DNA of 64,000 nucleotides from positions 48,606 through 112,605 of the forward strand of contig JACYLU010000010.1 in the NCBI GenBank assembly GCA_015272325.1. The letters are read 5' to 3'. The notes beneath the pieces are model-generated. The model saw only the letters and a list, made by a program, of their open reading frames with translations, was not told the origin of the DNA and did not search any database. The position numbers and the translations under genes are program-made. Source of the stretch: Synechococcales cyanobacterium C42_A2020_086. Its GTDB lineage: Bacteria > Cyanobacteriota > Cyanobacteriia > Elainellales > Elainellaceae. Position 1 is the first letter of the stretch. The number at the start of each line of letters is the position of its first letter. Shown here in pieces: positions 1 through 7,563 of the stretch.

Positions 1-225
1 GTGCAACAGCCCTTGCACGGCTGCCGCTACAACCAGCGCGACTAACCATCCAATAATCAAAATGGCGATTGCGCCCAACAAGCTAGGCAAGAAGGCCCAG
101 ACTCGGGCTAGCAACTGCCCTGTGGTATCCACGGTGACCTCAACTGGATTTGCCTGAGCCAGCCAGGAGGGAGTTCCTAGCGGCAACTGCCATCGTTCTG
201 AAAGAACGCACCAACTCTGATTCAT
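1..225 (-). CDS. Mechanosensitive ion channel family / TM-helix protein, N-terminal part (cut by window edge)
   Basis: An open frame runs from ATG at 225 to the window edge, giving the first 75 residues only. Residues 1-40 are a soluble lead-in. Residues about 41-70 form a hydrophobic helix around WAFLPSLLGAIAILIIGW followed by LVALVVAAAV. This pattern, an aromatic/Leu-rich entry then IIGWL-(V/A)AL, matches the conserved TM helix found once or several times in cyanobacterial mechanosensitive-channel-like membrane proteins (Pfam TM_helix). The rest of the gene lies outside the window, so a full MscS domain cannot be confirmed. It is divergent from the SRPBCC gene at 827. Family assignment is from pattern recognition of one helix. 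Confidence 0.55.
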   Translation of the reverse strand, partial: MNQSWCVLSERWQLPLGTPSWLAQANPVEVTVDTTGQLLARVWAFLPSLLGAIAILIIGWLVALVVAAAVQGLLH

Positions 226-826
226 GACGTAGGTTTAGAAGACTCTAAAAGTTAAGGACAAGCAACTCAGGTGAAGCGTTACTATCGAGCAACACTATTG
301 CCTGTTCGCAAAATAATACAACTTGCAGGTTAACGAATATCCATCAACAGAAGGGGTTCTCCAGCCTACAGATGGATAGCGGGGTGCAGCTCTAGCAAGC
401 AATACCATCGCACCGCCGGTGATCGCGGTGGTATCCATGTCTAAGCAACATGTCTAAGCAATAGGTGCAGGAGTGAGAGGAGTTGGGCTGCTCAGCGAAA
501 GTAGGCCAATATACAGGGATTCTCGCAGCAGACCCCTAGAATTTCAAGCCTACTCTCGTTACATCTGTACAGCTGTGGCTACATCTGTTGCCGTTCTCCG
601 GATCAGCCCTCATCTAGTCCCCCAAGCATTTCACTTCGGTTAAACGCGGGTGGCTACAAGTGGCTACAATCGGTCGCAGCTAGAAGCTATTCCACAGCGG
701 AGTTTGCTGCCCATCAGCGGTTGAGTAGCATGAATTTTGTTTGCACTGGATTCGGCTGCACTGGATGCGTTTGAACTACATTAAAAGTAGCAGCAAGTTC
801 TTCATAAAACTTTATTCCTGGGTTTA
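226..826. other. Divergent intergenic region with short repeats
   Basis: This 601-bp stretch lies between two divergent genes and holds no convincing ORF. It contains two exact tandem duplications: CATGTCTAAGCAA at 436-448 and 449-461, and GTGGCTACAA at 650-659 and 660-669. It also has an inverted repeat with arms ATACCATCGC (402-411) and GCGGTGGTAT (425-434), one G-U pair, not followed by a T run. Promoters for both flanking genes must lie here, but no box is strong enough to call. Confidence 0.5.
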
Positions 827-1282
827 ATGCCGTCGCACGTGTTTGAACAGTCAATTCAAATTAATGCCAGCGCTACAGCAGTAGAGCAGTGTTTCACCGA
901 TCTGGAGTTAATGCACCGCTGGCTGAATCCCGCCCTTCGCTGTGAACCCATTGGCGAGTGGAGCACTGCCCTTGGCAGCAAAAGTCGATTTGTCATTCAG
1001 GTGCCTCTGCTACAGCCCATGCTGCGTAGTACCGTGGTAGAGCGGGAGCCAGGACTGGTGGTATGGCAGTTTGAGGGATTCTTTAAAGGGCGAGACCGCT
1101 GGGAGTGCCAGCCCAACGAAAAAGGCACCACCTTGATCAATCGCTTCGAATTTGACATTCCTAACCCAATCGTGCGCTATGGGTTCCAGACCTTCGCCTT
1201 TGACTGGACCAAACAAGACATGCAAACCCAATTGCGTCGTCTGAAGCGGGTTGCCGAGGAAGTCTATCAAGGATTTGCCTAG
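827..1282 (+). CDS. SRPBCC family (START-like) protein
   Basis: This 151-residue protein has the layout of the SRPBCC/polyketide-cyclase fold. It starts with a strand around VFEQSIQINASATAV, followed by a helix with CFTDLELMHRWLNPAL. A central series of strands includes STVVEREPGLVVWQFEG and DRWECQPNEKGTTLINRFEF, and the protein ends in a long amphipathic helix (DMQTQLRRLKRVAEEVY). Members bind hydrophobic ligands or act in lipid or ring chemistry; nothing here fixes the ligand. No signal peptide, so cytosolic. The ATG at 827 lacks a clear Shine-Dalgarno but starts directly before the first strand. It converges with lysC, with 19 bp between the stops. Family call is firm, function unknown. 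Confidence 0.8.
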   Translation: MPSHVFEQSIQINASATAVEQCFTDLELMHRWLNPALRCEPIGEWSTALGSKSRFVIQVPLLQPMLRSTVVEREPGLVVWQFEGFFKGRDRWECQPNEKGTTLINRFEFDIPNPIVRYGFQTFAFDWTKQDMQTQLRRLKRVAEEVYQGFA

Positions 1283-1301
1283 TTCCGCGTGACCGGCACC
1301 T

Positions 1302-3131
1302 CTAGGCGGGTACCACGATCCGCTCTTGCCCCGACAGCCCAAAAGCAGCATGCACAACCTGCAAGGCCCGCACACCGTCAGCTTCTGCCACTACACAGCT
1401 AACCTTAATCTCAGACGTGGCGATCATTTGGATATTGATCTGTTCTTGAGCCAGTGAGGCAAACATCTTCGCTGCTATTCCCGGCCGTCCGACCATACCC
1501 ATACCCACAATGCTGACCTTAGCAATAGCTGGATCAACGGTGATCTCGCCACAGCCCAATTCAGGGGCTGCCTGCTGCAAGATCGCCTGCGCTTCCTCGG
1601 CGTCGGTTTGGGCGACGGTAAAGGCAATGTCGCGCATCGGTACGCCGTTAATCAAGCGGCAGCGTTGCGATTGGATGATCATATCAACGCTGATACTGCG
1701 GTCTGCCATCAAGCGAAACACTTGGGCAGCCATTCCCGGACGGTCTGGCACATGGCGAATTGCTAAACGCGCCTGTTTTAGATCCAGTGCTGCTCCCCGC
1801 ACGGGTGGCACTACCCCATCGTGGATTGCCAAATCGCAGTGGGCGACCAAATCCCGCTTGACTGGCGAATTCTTGACTTGAAACGCTTCACAGAGGGCGG
1901 CAATCGCTCGGTCGCAGTCTTCGGCATCCACAGCACAGCTCACCTTCACCTCAGAGGTTGAGATCATCTGGATATTCACCCCTGCTTTAGCTAAGGTGGC
2001 AAACATCTGCGCGGCAACACCAGGACGGCCAATCATGCCAGCTCCAGCAATGCTCACCTTCGCCATTTGTCGCTCCACCATCACCTCTGCTTCATTGGCG
2101 TCTGGATCGACCTCATGTCGCAACGCAGGAGCAATGGCTGCCGCCACCGCTTCCGCCCGATTCAGAGAGGATTTGGTGACTGTAAAGGCAATATCGTTGC
2201 TGTTGCCTTCGTGAATCGACTGAATAATCAGATCAACATCGAGATCTTGCGAGGCAATTTCCCCAAACAGGCGGGCTGCAATTCCTGGACGATCGGGAAC
2301 GCGCAGCAAGGCAACTTTAGCTTGGTCTGTGTCAAACTCGACTGCATCGACGGGATGGGCAATTTCCAGCCCTTGCAATGGGCGCGGCTGAGGGACAGGC
2401 GACACCACTCGGGTCCCAGGATCGTCCGTCCAGCTTGAACGCACCACGAGGGTCACGCCGTAATTGCGGGCAATTTCTACCGCCCGTGGATGGAGCACCT
2501 TCGCTCCTAGGCTGGCCAGTTCCAGCATTTCGTCGGACGTGATCTCATCCATGAGCCGCGCATCAGGCACGATTCGGGGATCGGTGGTGAGAATGCCAGG
2601 GACATCGGTGTAGATTTCACAGCAGTCTGCCCGCAGTGCCGCCGCCAGCGCCACCGCCGAGGTATCGGAACCGCCGCGCCCTAGGGTCGTAATTTCTAAA
2701 TCGGTCAGGCTAGTGATGCCCTGGAAGCCAGCCACCACAACCACACGTCCTTCCTGCAGGTGACGCTCAATCCGTTCCGCTTCAATGCTGAGGATGCGCG
2801 CCCGCGTATGTTCAGCTTCGGTGACAATGCCAACCTGAGTCCCCGTCATGGAAATTGCCGGCTGACCTAGCTCTTGCAGCGCCATGCTCAGCAGCGCAAT
2901 CGACACCTGCTCTCCGGTAGACAGCAGCATGTCCATCTCGCGGCGATTCGGGGTCGCAGAAATTTCGTGCGCCAGTTTCACTAGCCCATCAGTTGTTTTA
3001 CCCATCGCCGAGACCACGACGACTAACGAATTGCCGGACTGGGCACTCTGCTTCACCCGTTGAGCAACTGCCTGAATTCGCTCTACCGAACCCACCGATG
3101 TACCGCCATATTTTTGAACAATCAGTGCCAT
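1302..3131 (-). CDS. lysC: Aspartate kinase, four-ACT-domain cyanobacterial type
   Basis: The enzyme phosphorylates L-aspartate, the first step toward lysine, threonine, methionine and isoleucine. The N-terminal kinase domain (about residues 1-245) opens with VQKYGGTSVGS. It carries TTLGRGGSDTSAVALAAAL and ends near EMLELASLGAKVLHPRAVE, all characteristic of the family. The remaining part holds four ACT regulatory domains in two pairs; the repeated phrases VPDRPGIAARLFGEIA, MIGRPGVAAQMFATLA, VPDRPGMAAQVFRLMA and MVGRPGIAAKMFASLA show this directly. At 609 residues it has the cyanobacterial length, longer than the roughly 410-residue two-ACT enzymes. Feedback control by lysine and/or threonine is expected from the family. 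It is monocistronic here. thrB, another aspartate-family gene, is 37 kb away. Confidence 0.97.
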   Translation of the reverse strand: MALIVQKYGGTSVGSVERIQAVAQRVKQSAQSGNSLVVVVSAMGKTTDGLVKLAHEISATPNRREMDMLLSTGEQVSIALLSMALQELGQPAISMTGTQVGIVTEAEHTRARILSIEAERIERHLQEGRVVVVAGFQGITSLTDLEITTLGRGGSDTSAVALAAALRADCCEIYTDVPGILTTDPRIVPDARLMDEITSDEMLELASLGAKVLHPRAVEIARNYGVTLVVRSSWTDDPGTRVVSPVPQPRPLQGLEIAHPVDAVEFDTDQAKVALLRVPDRPGIAARLFGEIASQDLDVDLIIQSIHEGNSNDIAFTVTKSSLNRAEAVAAAIAPALRHEVDPDANEAEVMVERQMAKVSIAGAGMIGRPGVAAQMFATLAKAGVNIQMISTSEVKVSCAVDAEDCDRAIAALCEAFQVKNSPVKRDLVAHCDLAIHDGVVPPVRGAALDLKQARLAIRHVPDRPGMAAQVFRLMADRSISVDMIIQSQRCRLINGVPMRDIAFTVAQTDAEEAQAILQQAAPELGCGEITVDPAIAKVSIVGMGMVGRPGIAAKMFASLAQEQINIQMIATSEIKVSCVVAEADGVRALQVVHAAFGLSGQERIVVPA

Positions 3132-3466
3132 AGCGCTTCTAACCCATCAGCTTAGGTCGATCCCCAGTGTCGATGCTGATTTTTCCATATCTATACAACC
3201 TAATAACGGTAGCAGAGGAACGCCGTCTTGGCAGCGTATTCGTGGCGATTCCCCGACTAAGCTTAACTATCCTTAACCCAAAGCGGTTGCTGCAATTCCC
3301 CCCTTGTGAGCATAATCTCTTAAGAGGTTTCGCCTCGCCCTTGGGAGCGTCGGACGGGGTGAAATCTCGTGCCATTTCAACAGCCTGACCCCGATTCAGA
3401 GAATCATCCTGCTAACAGCGTAGCTAGGCAGGGTTGGTATCTAGTGCTATGATGGGAAAGATGCGA
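3132..3466. other. Intergenic region between lysC and tRNA-Arg
   Basis: This interval of 335 bp contains the upstream region of lysC (read leftward) and the tRNA-Arg promoter at its right end. Short open frames on both strands overlap one another and show no recognisable protein pattern or ribosome binding site, so I call none of them. Confidence 0.4.
3425..3453 (+). promoter_or_regulatory. Putative sigma70 promoter of tRNA-Arg
   Basis: TAGGCA (3425-3430, four of six matches to TTGACA) is followed by a 17-bp spacer and TATGAT (3448-3453), which is preceded by TGC as in extended -10 elements. The tRNA begins 13 bp downstream, a usual distance for a short tRNA leader. Confidence 0.5.
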
Positions 3467-3539
3467 GGGCATGTAGCTCAGTGGATAGAGCATCAGATTC
3501 CGGTTCTGAGGGTCGGGGGTTCGAATCCCTCCATGCTCG
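3467..3539 (+). tRNA. trnR: tRNA-Arg, anticodon CCG
   Basis: A complete cloverleaf of 73 nt can be drawn. The acceptor strands are GGGCATG and CATGCTC, with one G-U pair. The D arm is GCTC/GAGC. The anticodon stem is TCAGA/TCTGA with loop TTCCGGT, placing CCG at positions 34-36 (reads CGG, arginine). The T arm is GGGGG/CCCTC around TTCGAAT. The discriminator base is G and the CCA end is not encoded. An antisense frame through the gene gives the familiar artefact RDSNPRPSEPES, which confirms tRNA identity rather than a protein. Confidence 0.97.
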
Positions 3540-3938
3540 TAAGGTTCTGCAAAGGTATAGCCTAGCAGAGTGTATTGCAAGAGTGTAGTGCAGCGAAGAA
3601 ATTTTCGTCGGCTTAGTGTTCATTGAACGGGCTGCCGATTGAGCCTGATGAATTGCGTGATAACTGCACGATGAAAGGTGTGATGACATCGGCAACATTC
3701 GGCGGTTCAGCCATTCTAATGTCATCGTATATGCCAAGCGCATGCAAACGCAACTAAAAATTCAAATACGAGATGCAAACGCAAGACGGAAATACAAAGT
3801 GCATGCAAGAATACAAAACGACAGTCTAAGCTAGGGCGCTACGAGGGGTAGCCTCCCGCAGGGTAGAAAACTAGGGTAGAAAACTGATTCAACGTTAACT
3901 ACCCCACGGGAAGCCATGACCTAGAGTATTTTCTTCCT
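3540..3938. other. Intergenic region after tRNA-Arg
   Basis: This 399-bp stretch holds no supported gene. A 13-bp unit AGGGTAGAAAACT is exactly duplicated at 3860-3872 and 3873-3885. No T-rich hairpin that could terminate either neighbour was seen. Confidence 0.4.
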
Positions 3939-4700
3939 CTAGGGACAGGGAGCATCGGCCAGGCGAATCGCATTCGCACCCAGTCCATTTTCGCCAGTGC
4001 GAGAAATCCAGCCGGGGCTACCCTGAAAGGAAATCTCGGCCCAGATCCGGCCAAAGTTCGGCGGTGCGTTGGGAGACGTTTCCTCGCGGGGCGGATTAGT
4101 CGTGGCGCAGACGATAGCTCCAGCCGGCAGCGTACCCCGAATGCTAGCACCCACACTAGGATTGGAGCGCACTGTCAGCCCGTTGAACAAAATCTGGTAG
4201 CGGGCGTTAGTGGTTGGGATAGGCGCATCACAGCTCGTCAAGAACGCAGCATTCACCCAGCCTACGACAGTAATCCCGGCACCATCACGGCGGTAAACCT
4301 GAGCGCGGCCGGTATCTAGCACACCGGTGAGCGTCACCTGAGTATTTGGCGTCAAAGTGCCGACCCGATTCACCGGATTCAGCGTTGGTTCTGAGAACAC
4401 CTCGACCGTGCGGTTGGTACGGCGGCAGGTGTTGACAAAACTAGGACGCAGATAGAGCGGAATGTCGCCGGGCTGCAGCGAGGCGGGAGCCGTGCGCGCT
4501 GGGGGAGTTGTCGGAGCAGGAGTTGCGGGGACAGGAGTTGTTGGAGCTGGGGTTTGGGCCAAGGTGGCGGCATCGAGTGGACTAGCGGCGGCTCGCATTC
4601 CCCATGCCGGACCGATCACTGCTGCCGCAGCCAGCATCAGCCCCAGTGATTGAATCGATTGTTTGATGGGTTGAGAAATTAAAGGGGGATATAAGGTCAT
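3939..4700 (-). CDS. Exported protein with two bacterial SH3-like domains
   Basis: I start it at ATG 4700, because GAGGAG lies 10 nt upstream; the open frame extends slightly further to a GTG inside that ribosome site. The product is 253 residues. A signal peptide (SLGLMLAAAAVIGPAWG, about residues 20-40) is followed by a Pro/Thr-rich linker of alternating PAPTTPVPATPAP type. Then come two SH3-like regions, one around EVFSEPTLNPVNRVGTLTPNTQVTLTGVL and one around LTVRSNPSVGASIRGTLPAGAIV. Such domains bind peptidoglycan or mediate contacts in the periplasm; no catalytic domain is attached. Paired cysteines (TCRRT ... TSCD, and CAT ... APC) suggest disulfides. The gene follows a close paralogue at 4819 on the same strand with 118 bp between, so a tandem duplication is evident. 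Confidence 0.75.
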   Translation of the reverse strand: MTLYPPLISQPIKQSIQSLGLMLAAAAVIGPAWGMRAAASPLDAATLAQTPAPTTPVPATPAPTTPPARTAPASLQPGDIPLYLRPSFVNTCRRTNRTVEVFSEPTLNPVNRVGTLTPNTQVTLTGVLDTGRAQVYRRDGAGITVVGWVNAAFLTSCDAPIPTTNARYQILFNGLTVRSNPSVGASIRGTLPAGAIVCATTNPPREETSPNAPPNFGRIWAEISFQGSPGWISRTGENGLGANAIRLADAPCP

Positions 4701-4818
4701 TTTTGAAACACTCCTCACGAAACCGGATACGAGTCCGGCATAGTTCTTCAGGAGAGTCTACCATGCTCCCTGTTTCCCCTTAGTGGCATTAAGTGGCGTT
4801 AATTTGTGGCAATGAACT

Positions 4819-5832
4819 TCAGGAAGCGCACTCGCCATCGGATAGGCGCGTAATGTTGGTCCCAAGACCATTCGGCCCCGTACTGGCAATCCAAGCAGGT
4901 CCACCTTGATAGGTAATCTCGACCCACTGACGCCCCAGTTCTGGAGGAGTTGGAGGTGCTGTCTGTTCCCGAGGCGGGTTGGTGGTGGCATATACGATCG
5001 TGCCTCGCGGCAAGGCCCCACGTGCCTCCGCAGTTACCGATGCTGCCATGCGGACCGCCAAGGCCCCATCGCTTTCCACACGGTAGCAGACCCGAGTAGC
5101 AGCCGGCTGAGCGGGTAGGGTTGGCTGGGCCGGCTGAGTGGGAGCAGGGGTAGGCGACAGCGCAACATCGCAGGTTGTCAAATTGGCGGCTTCTACCCAG
5201 CCCACGAGCACAATCGCGTTAGGGGCAGCCCGCAGCAGCACTTGGGCCCGTCCTTGGGCCAGAACACCCGTTAAAGCTACGGTTGTATCAGGGTTTAGGG
5301 TGCCGACGCGGTTGACGGGCGACAGCGCAACATCGGCAAACACCTCCGTTGAGCGGTTCGTTTTGCGGCAGGCGTTGATGTAGCTGGTTTGCTCTACTAA
5401 GGGAATCGAAGCCCGTTCGGAAGTCGGTGCCGCAGGTGTTGCAGCGGGTGGAGTAGCGGGGGCTGGAGTCGCCGGAGTTGCTGGAGCAGTCGGGGCGGTT
5501 GGAACTGTGGGACTGGGAAAGGGAGCCGGGGCAGCAGGACGAGCTGGAGGGGGAGACTGAATAGGTGCAGTCGGAGTGGCAGGCGGCGACTGAGTGATGG
5601 GTGCCGGAGATGGCGCGGGTGCTGCTAGAGCCGGCCAGACAAGTACCGTACTGCTTAGACTACTCAGACTAACTACACTACCTGCAAGCCCTCCCAGCGA
5701 GAAAATCCCGATCGAGCAGCGGTAGTGCCGACCTCGATGGCATCTGTTCTGTGGCTGCAGGTTTCGGCTGGGCTTGATGGCTTCTGTTGCGGCTATTGCG
5801 TTGGTTATACTGGTTGCCTTCTGAAACACCAT
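4819..5832 (-). CDS. Exported SH3-like protein, paralogue of the adjacent downstream gene
   Basis: The start chosen is ATG 5832, with AAAGGAG about 10 nt upstream; the frame is open for 24 more codons without support. The product is 337 residues. A signal/anchor segment around SLGGLAGSVVSLSSLSSTVLVWPALA is followed by about 75 residues of Pro/Ala/Thr-rich linker, then two SH3-like regions. The wording matches the neighbour: ACRKTNRSTEVFADVALSPV against TCRRTNRTVEVFSEPTLNPV, and ATTNPPREQTAPPTPPELG against ATTNPPREETSPNAPPNFG. A second Pro-rich linker (PTPAPTQPAQPTLPAQPA) separates the two domains and is absent from the paralogue. The role is probably in the periplasm or at the wall. Binding specificity is unknown. 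Confidence 0.75.
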   Translation of the reverse strand: MVFQKATSITNAIAATEAIKPSRNLQPQNRCHRGRHYRCSIGIFSLGGLAGSVVSLSSLSSTVLVWPALAAPAPSPAPITQSPPATPTAPIQSPPPARPAAPAPFPSPTVPTAPTAPATPATPAPATPPAATPAAPTSERASIPLVEQTSYINACRKTNRSTEVFADVALSPVNRVGTLNPDTTVALTGVLAQGRAQVLLRAAPNAIVLVGWVEAANLTTCDVALSPTPAPTQPAQPTLPAQPAATRVCYRVESDGALAVRMAASVTAEARGALPRGTIVYATTNPPREQTAPPTPPELGRQWVEITYQGGPAWIASTGPNGLGTNITRLSDGECAS

Positions 5833-5942
5833 GACGTAACCACTCCTTTCACACATCCCACACCGTTTGACCGAGAGTTTATCATGATGCGATAAACTTT
5901 CCATGTATTCATTGCAGAAGCCCCTTCTCCCCTGATTTTCCT

Positions 5943-6866
5943 GTGACCCAGCCTCCCAACTTTTATCCCCGCGATCTGATCGGCTACGGCCGCACCCCGC
6001 CCCATCCGCAGTGGCCAGACCAAGCCCGCATTGCTGTGCAGTTTGTGATCAACTACGAAGAAGGTGGCGAAAACTGCATTCTACATGGCGACGACGCTTC
6101 AGAAGCGTTTTTGTCGGAGGTGGTGGGGGCGGTGCCGTGGGTGGGGCTGCGGCATATGAACATTGAATCGATGTACGAATACGGCAGTCGGGCGGGATTT
6201 TGGCGGCTATATCGGCTGTTTACGCAGCGGCAAATTCCGGTGACGGTGTATGGCGTTGCCATGGCCCTAGAGCGCAACCCGGAGGCCGTCGCGGCAATGC
6301 AAGCAGCCGACTGGGAAATCGCCAGCCACGGCTACCGCTGGATCGACTACCGCGACTTTACCGAAGCTGCAGAGCGTGAGCATTTACAGAAAGCGATCGA
6401 GATTCACACGCGGGTCACGGGCAGCCGTCCCCTAGGCTGGTATACGGGTCGTACCAGCGAGCACACGCGTAAGTTGGTAGTTGAAGAAGGCGGCTTCCTC
6501 TACGACTCGGACAGCTACGCCGACGACCTGCCCTACTGGAACACCGATTACGGCAAGCCCCATTTGGTGATTCCCTATACCCTCGATAACAACGACATGC
6601 GCTTTGCCACAGCACAGGGCTTCAACTCGGGCGACCAGTTCTTTGCCTACCTACGAGACGCCTTTGATGTGCTGTATGCCGAAGGGGAAACCGCGCCCAA
6701 GATGATGAGCATTGGGCTACACTGCCGCCTTGTAGGACGACCAGGACGCGCTGCCTCGTTGGCTCGCTTCCTCGACTATGTGCAGCAGCACGACCGCGTC
6801 TGGATCTGTCGCCGCATTGATATTGCTCGCCACTGGCACGCCTATCACCCGCCACAGAAGCAGTAG
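5943..6866 (+). CDS. puuE: Polysaccharide-deacetylase family protein, PuuE-type allantoinase
   Basis: This 307-residue protein belongs to the carbohydrate-esterase-4/NodB fold branch that includes metal-independent allantoinase PuuE, which opens the ring of allantoin. Typical phrases are YPRDLIGYGRTPPHPQWP, VQFVINYEEGGENCILHGD, WEIASHGYRWIDY, WYTGRTSEHTR and GFLYDSDSYADDLPYW. I accept the GTG at 5943, because the conserved N-terminal phrase begins only seven residues later and the next methionine is far inside the domain. No other purine-catabolism gene (uricase, ureidoglycolate or allantoate enzymes) is in the window, so the physiological substrate is uncertain. It diverges from the SH3 pair on the left. 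Confidence 0.85.
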   Translation: MTQPPNFYPRDLIGYGRTPPHPQWPDQARIAVQFVINYEEGGENCILHGDDASEAFLSEVVGAVPWVGLRHMNIESMYEYGSRAGFWRLYRLFTQRQIPVTVYGVAMALERNPEAVAAMQAADWEIASHGYRWIDYRDFTEAAEREHLQKAIEIHTRVTGSRPLGWYTGRTSEHTRKLVVEEGGFLYDSDSYADDLPYWNTDYGKPHLVIPYTLDNNDMRFATAQGFNSGDQFFAYLRDAFDVLYAEGETAPKMMSIGLHCRLVGRPGRAASLARFLDYVQQHDRVWICRRIDIARHWHAYHPPQKQ

Positions 6867-7019
6867 CCTGTTTTGCTCCCTACACGAGATAACTGATGCT
6901 ATCCACCGGCAGCTGGACACGAGAGTAGAGCCGGTACAGCTTGCAGTGGCAGCGCAAGGGTCTGCCGCCGAGGGTAACAAATCCTACAAGATGAATCCTA
7001 CAAGATGAAACGTTGCTTT

Positions 7020-7310
7020 CTAGCAATAGCAGCGCACGTCTTGCTGACATTCATCTGCCAAGTAACAGAGTGCCCGGAACCGCAGCCCCACAACTTCTTC
7101 GTAGAGCGGATTCAGCTTGCAGAGCGGTGGAATATGAGCAACCTTATGTCCAAAGACATAAATATCTCGTTCAAAGGGGCATTGCACTGGAATCACTCGA
7201 CAAAGGAAGTGAGCAACTTCAGGATTATTAATTTTGAATTCATTCAACCATCGGCGAATTGGGTAAAGAACGTCTAATGCTTGAGGTTGTTTCGAAGTCG
7301 TTATGTTCAT
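7020..7310 (-). CDS. Mo-dependent nitrogenase C-terminal domain protein (small, Cys-rich)
   Basis: The 96-residue protein matches the cyanobacterial family named after a domain appended to some nitrogenase proteins (Pfam Mo-nitro_C). Visible family hallmarks are IRRWLNEFKINNPEVAHFLCRVIPVQCPFERDI, the PPLCKLNPLYEEVVGLRFRALCYLADEC stretch, and a conserved set of cysteines. Free-standing members are common in cyanobacteria whether or not they fix nitrogen, and their function is not established. The Cys pattern suggests metal or disulfide binding. A frame on the opposite strand (7005-7277) overlaps it but shows no family pattern. ATG 7310 has no obvious ribosome site. Confidence 0.8.
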   Translation of the reverse strand: MNITTSKQPQALDVLYPIRRWLNEFKINNPEVAHFLCRVIPVQCPFERDIYVFGHKVAHIPPLCKLNPLYEEVVGLRFRALCYLADECQQDVRCYC

Positions 7311-7563
7311 TAGTTCTGAAGGGTGATGAATCAGAAAAGGTGAATCAGAGTTGGTGAATCAACATGATGTAGAAGCAGCTCTCCATGTACCGTCCTCGGT
7401 ACTATGACAGGTACTATGACCATGTAATGTCTGCTCTATACCTACAGTCTAGCTATAAAGTTAGAAAATAGGTGTACAGTCAATATATAAACTTGTTTTA
7501 TGAAACATAACTCTCGCTTAAGGAGGAACCTAAAGCGGAACAACCCTCACTCGCAAGTCGGAT

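Noticed and set aside
3447..3743. 98-codon minus-strand ORF containing RDSNPRPSEPES
   Set aside because: It is the antisense translation of the tRNA-Arg gene, a well-known false ORF.
7005..7277. Plus-strand ORF opposite the Mo-nitrogenase C-terminal domain gene
   Set aside because: It overlaps a well-recognised conserved protein on the other strand.
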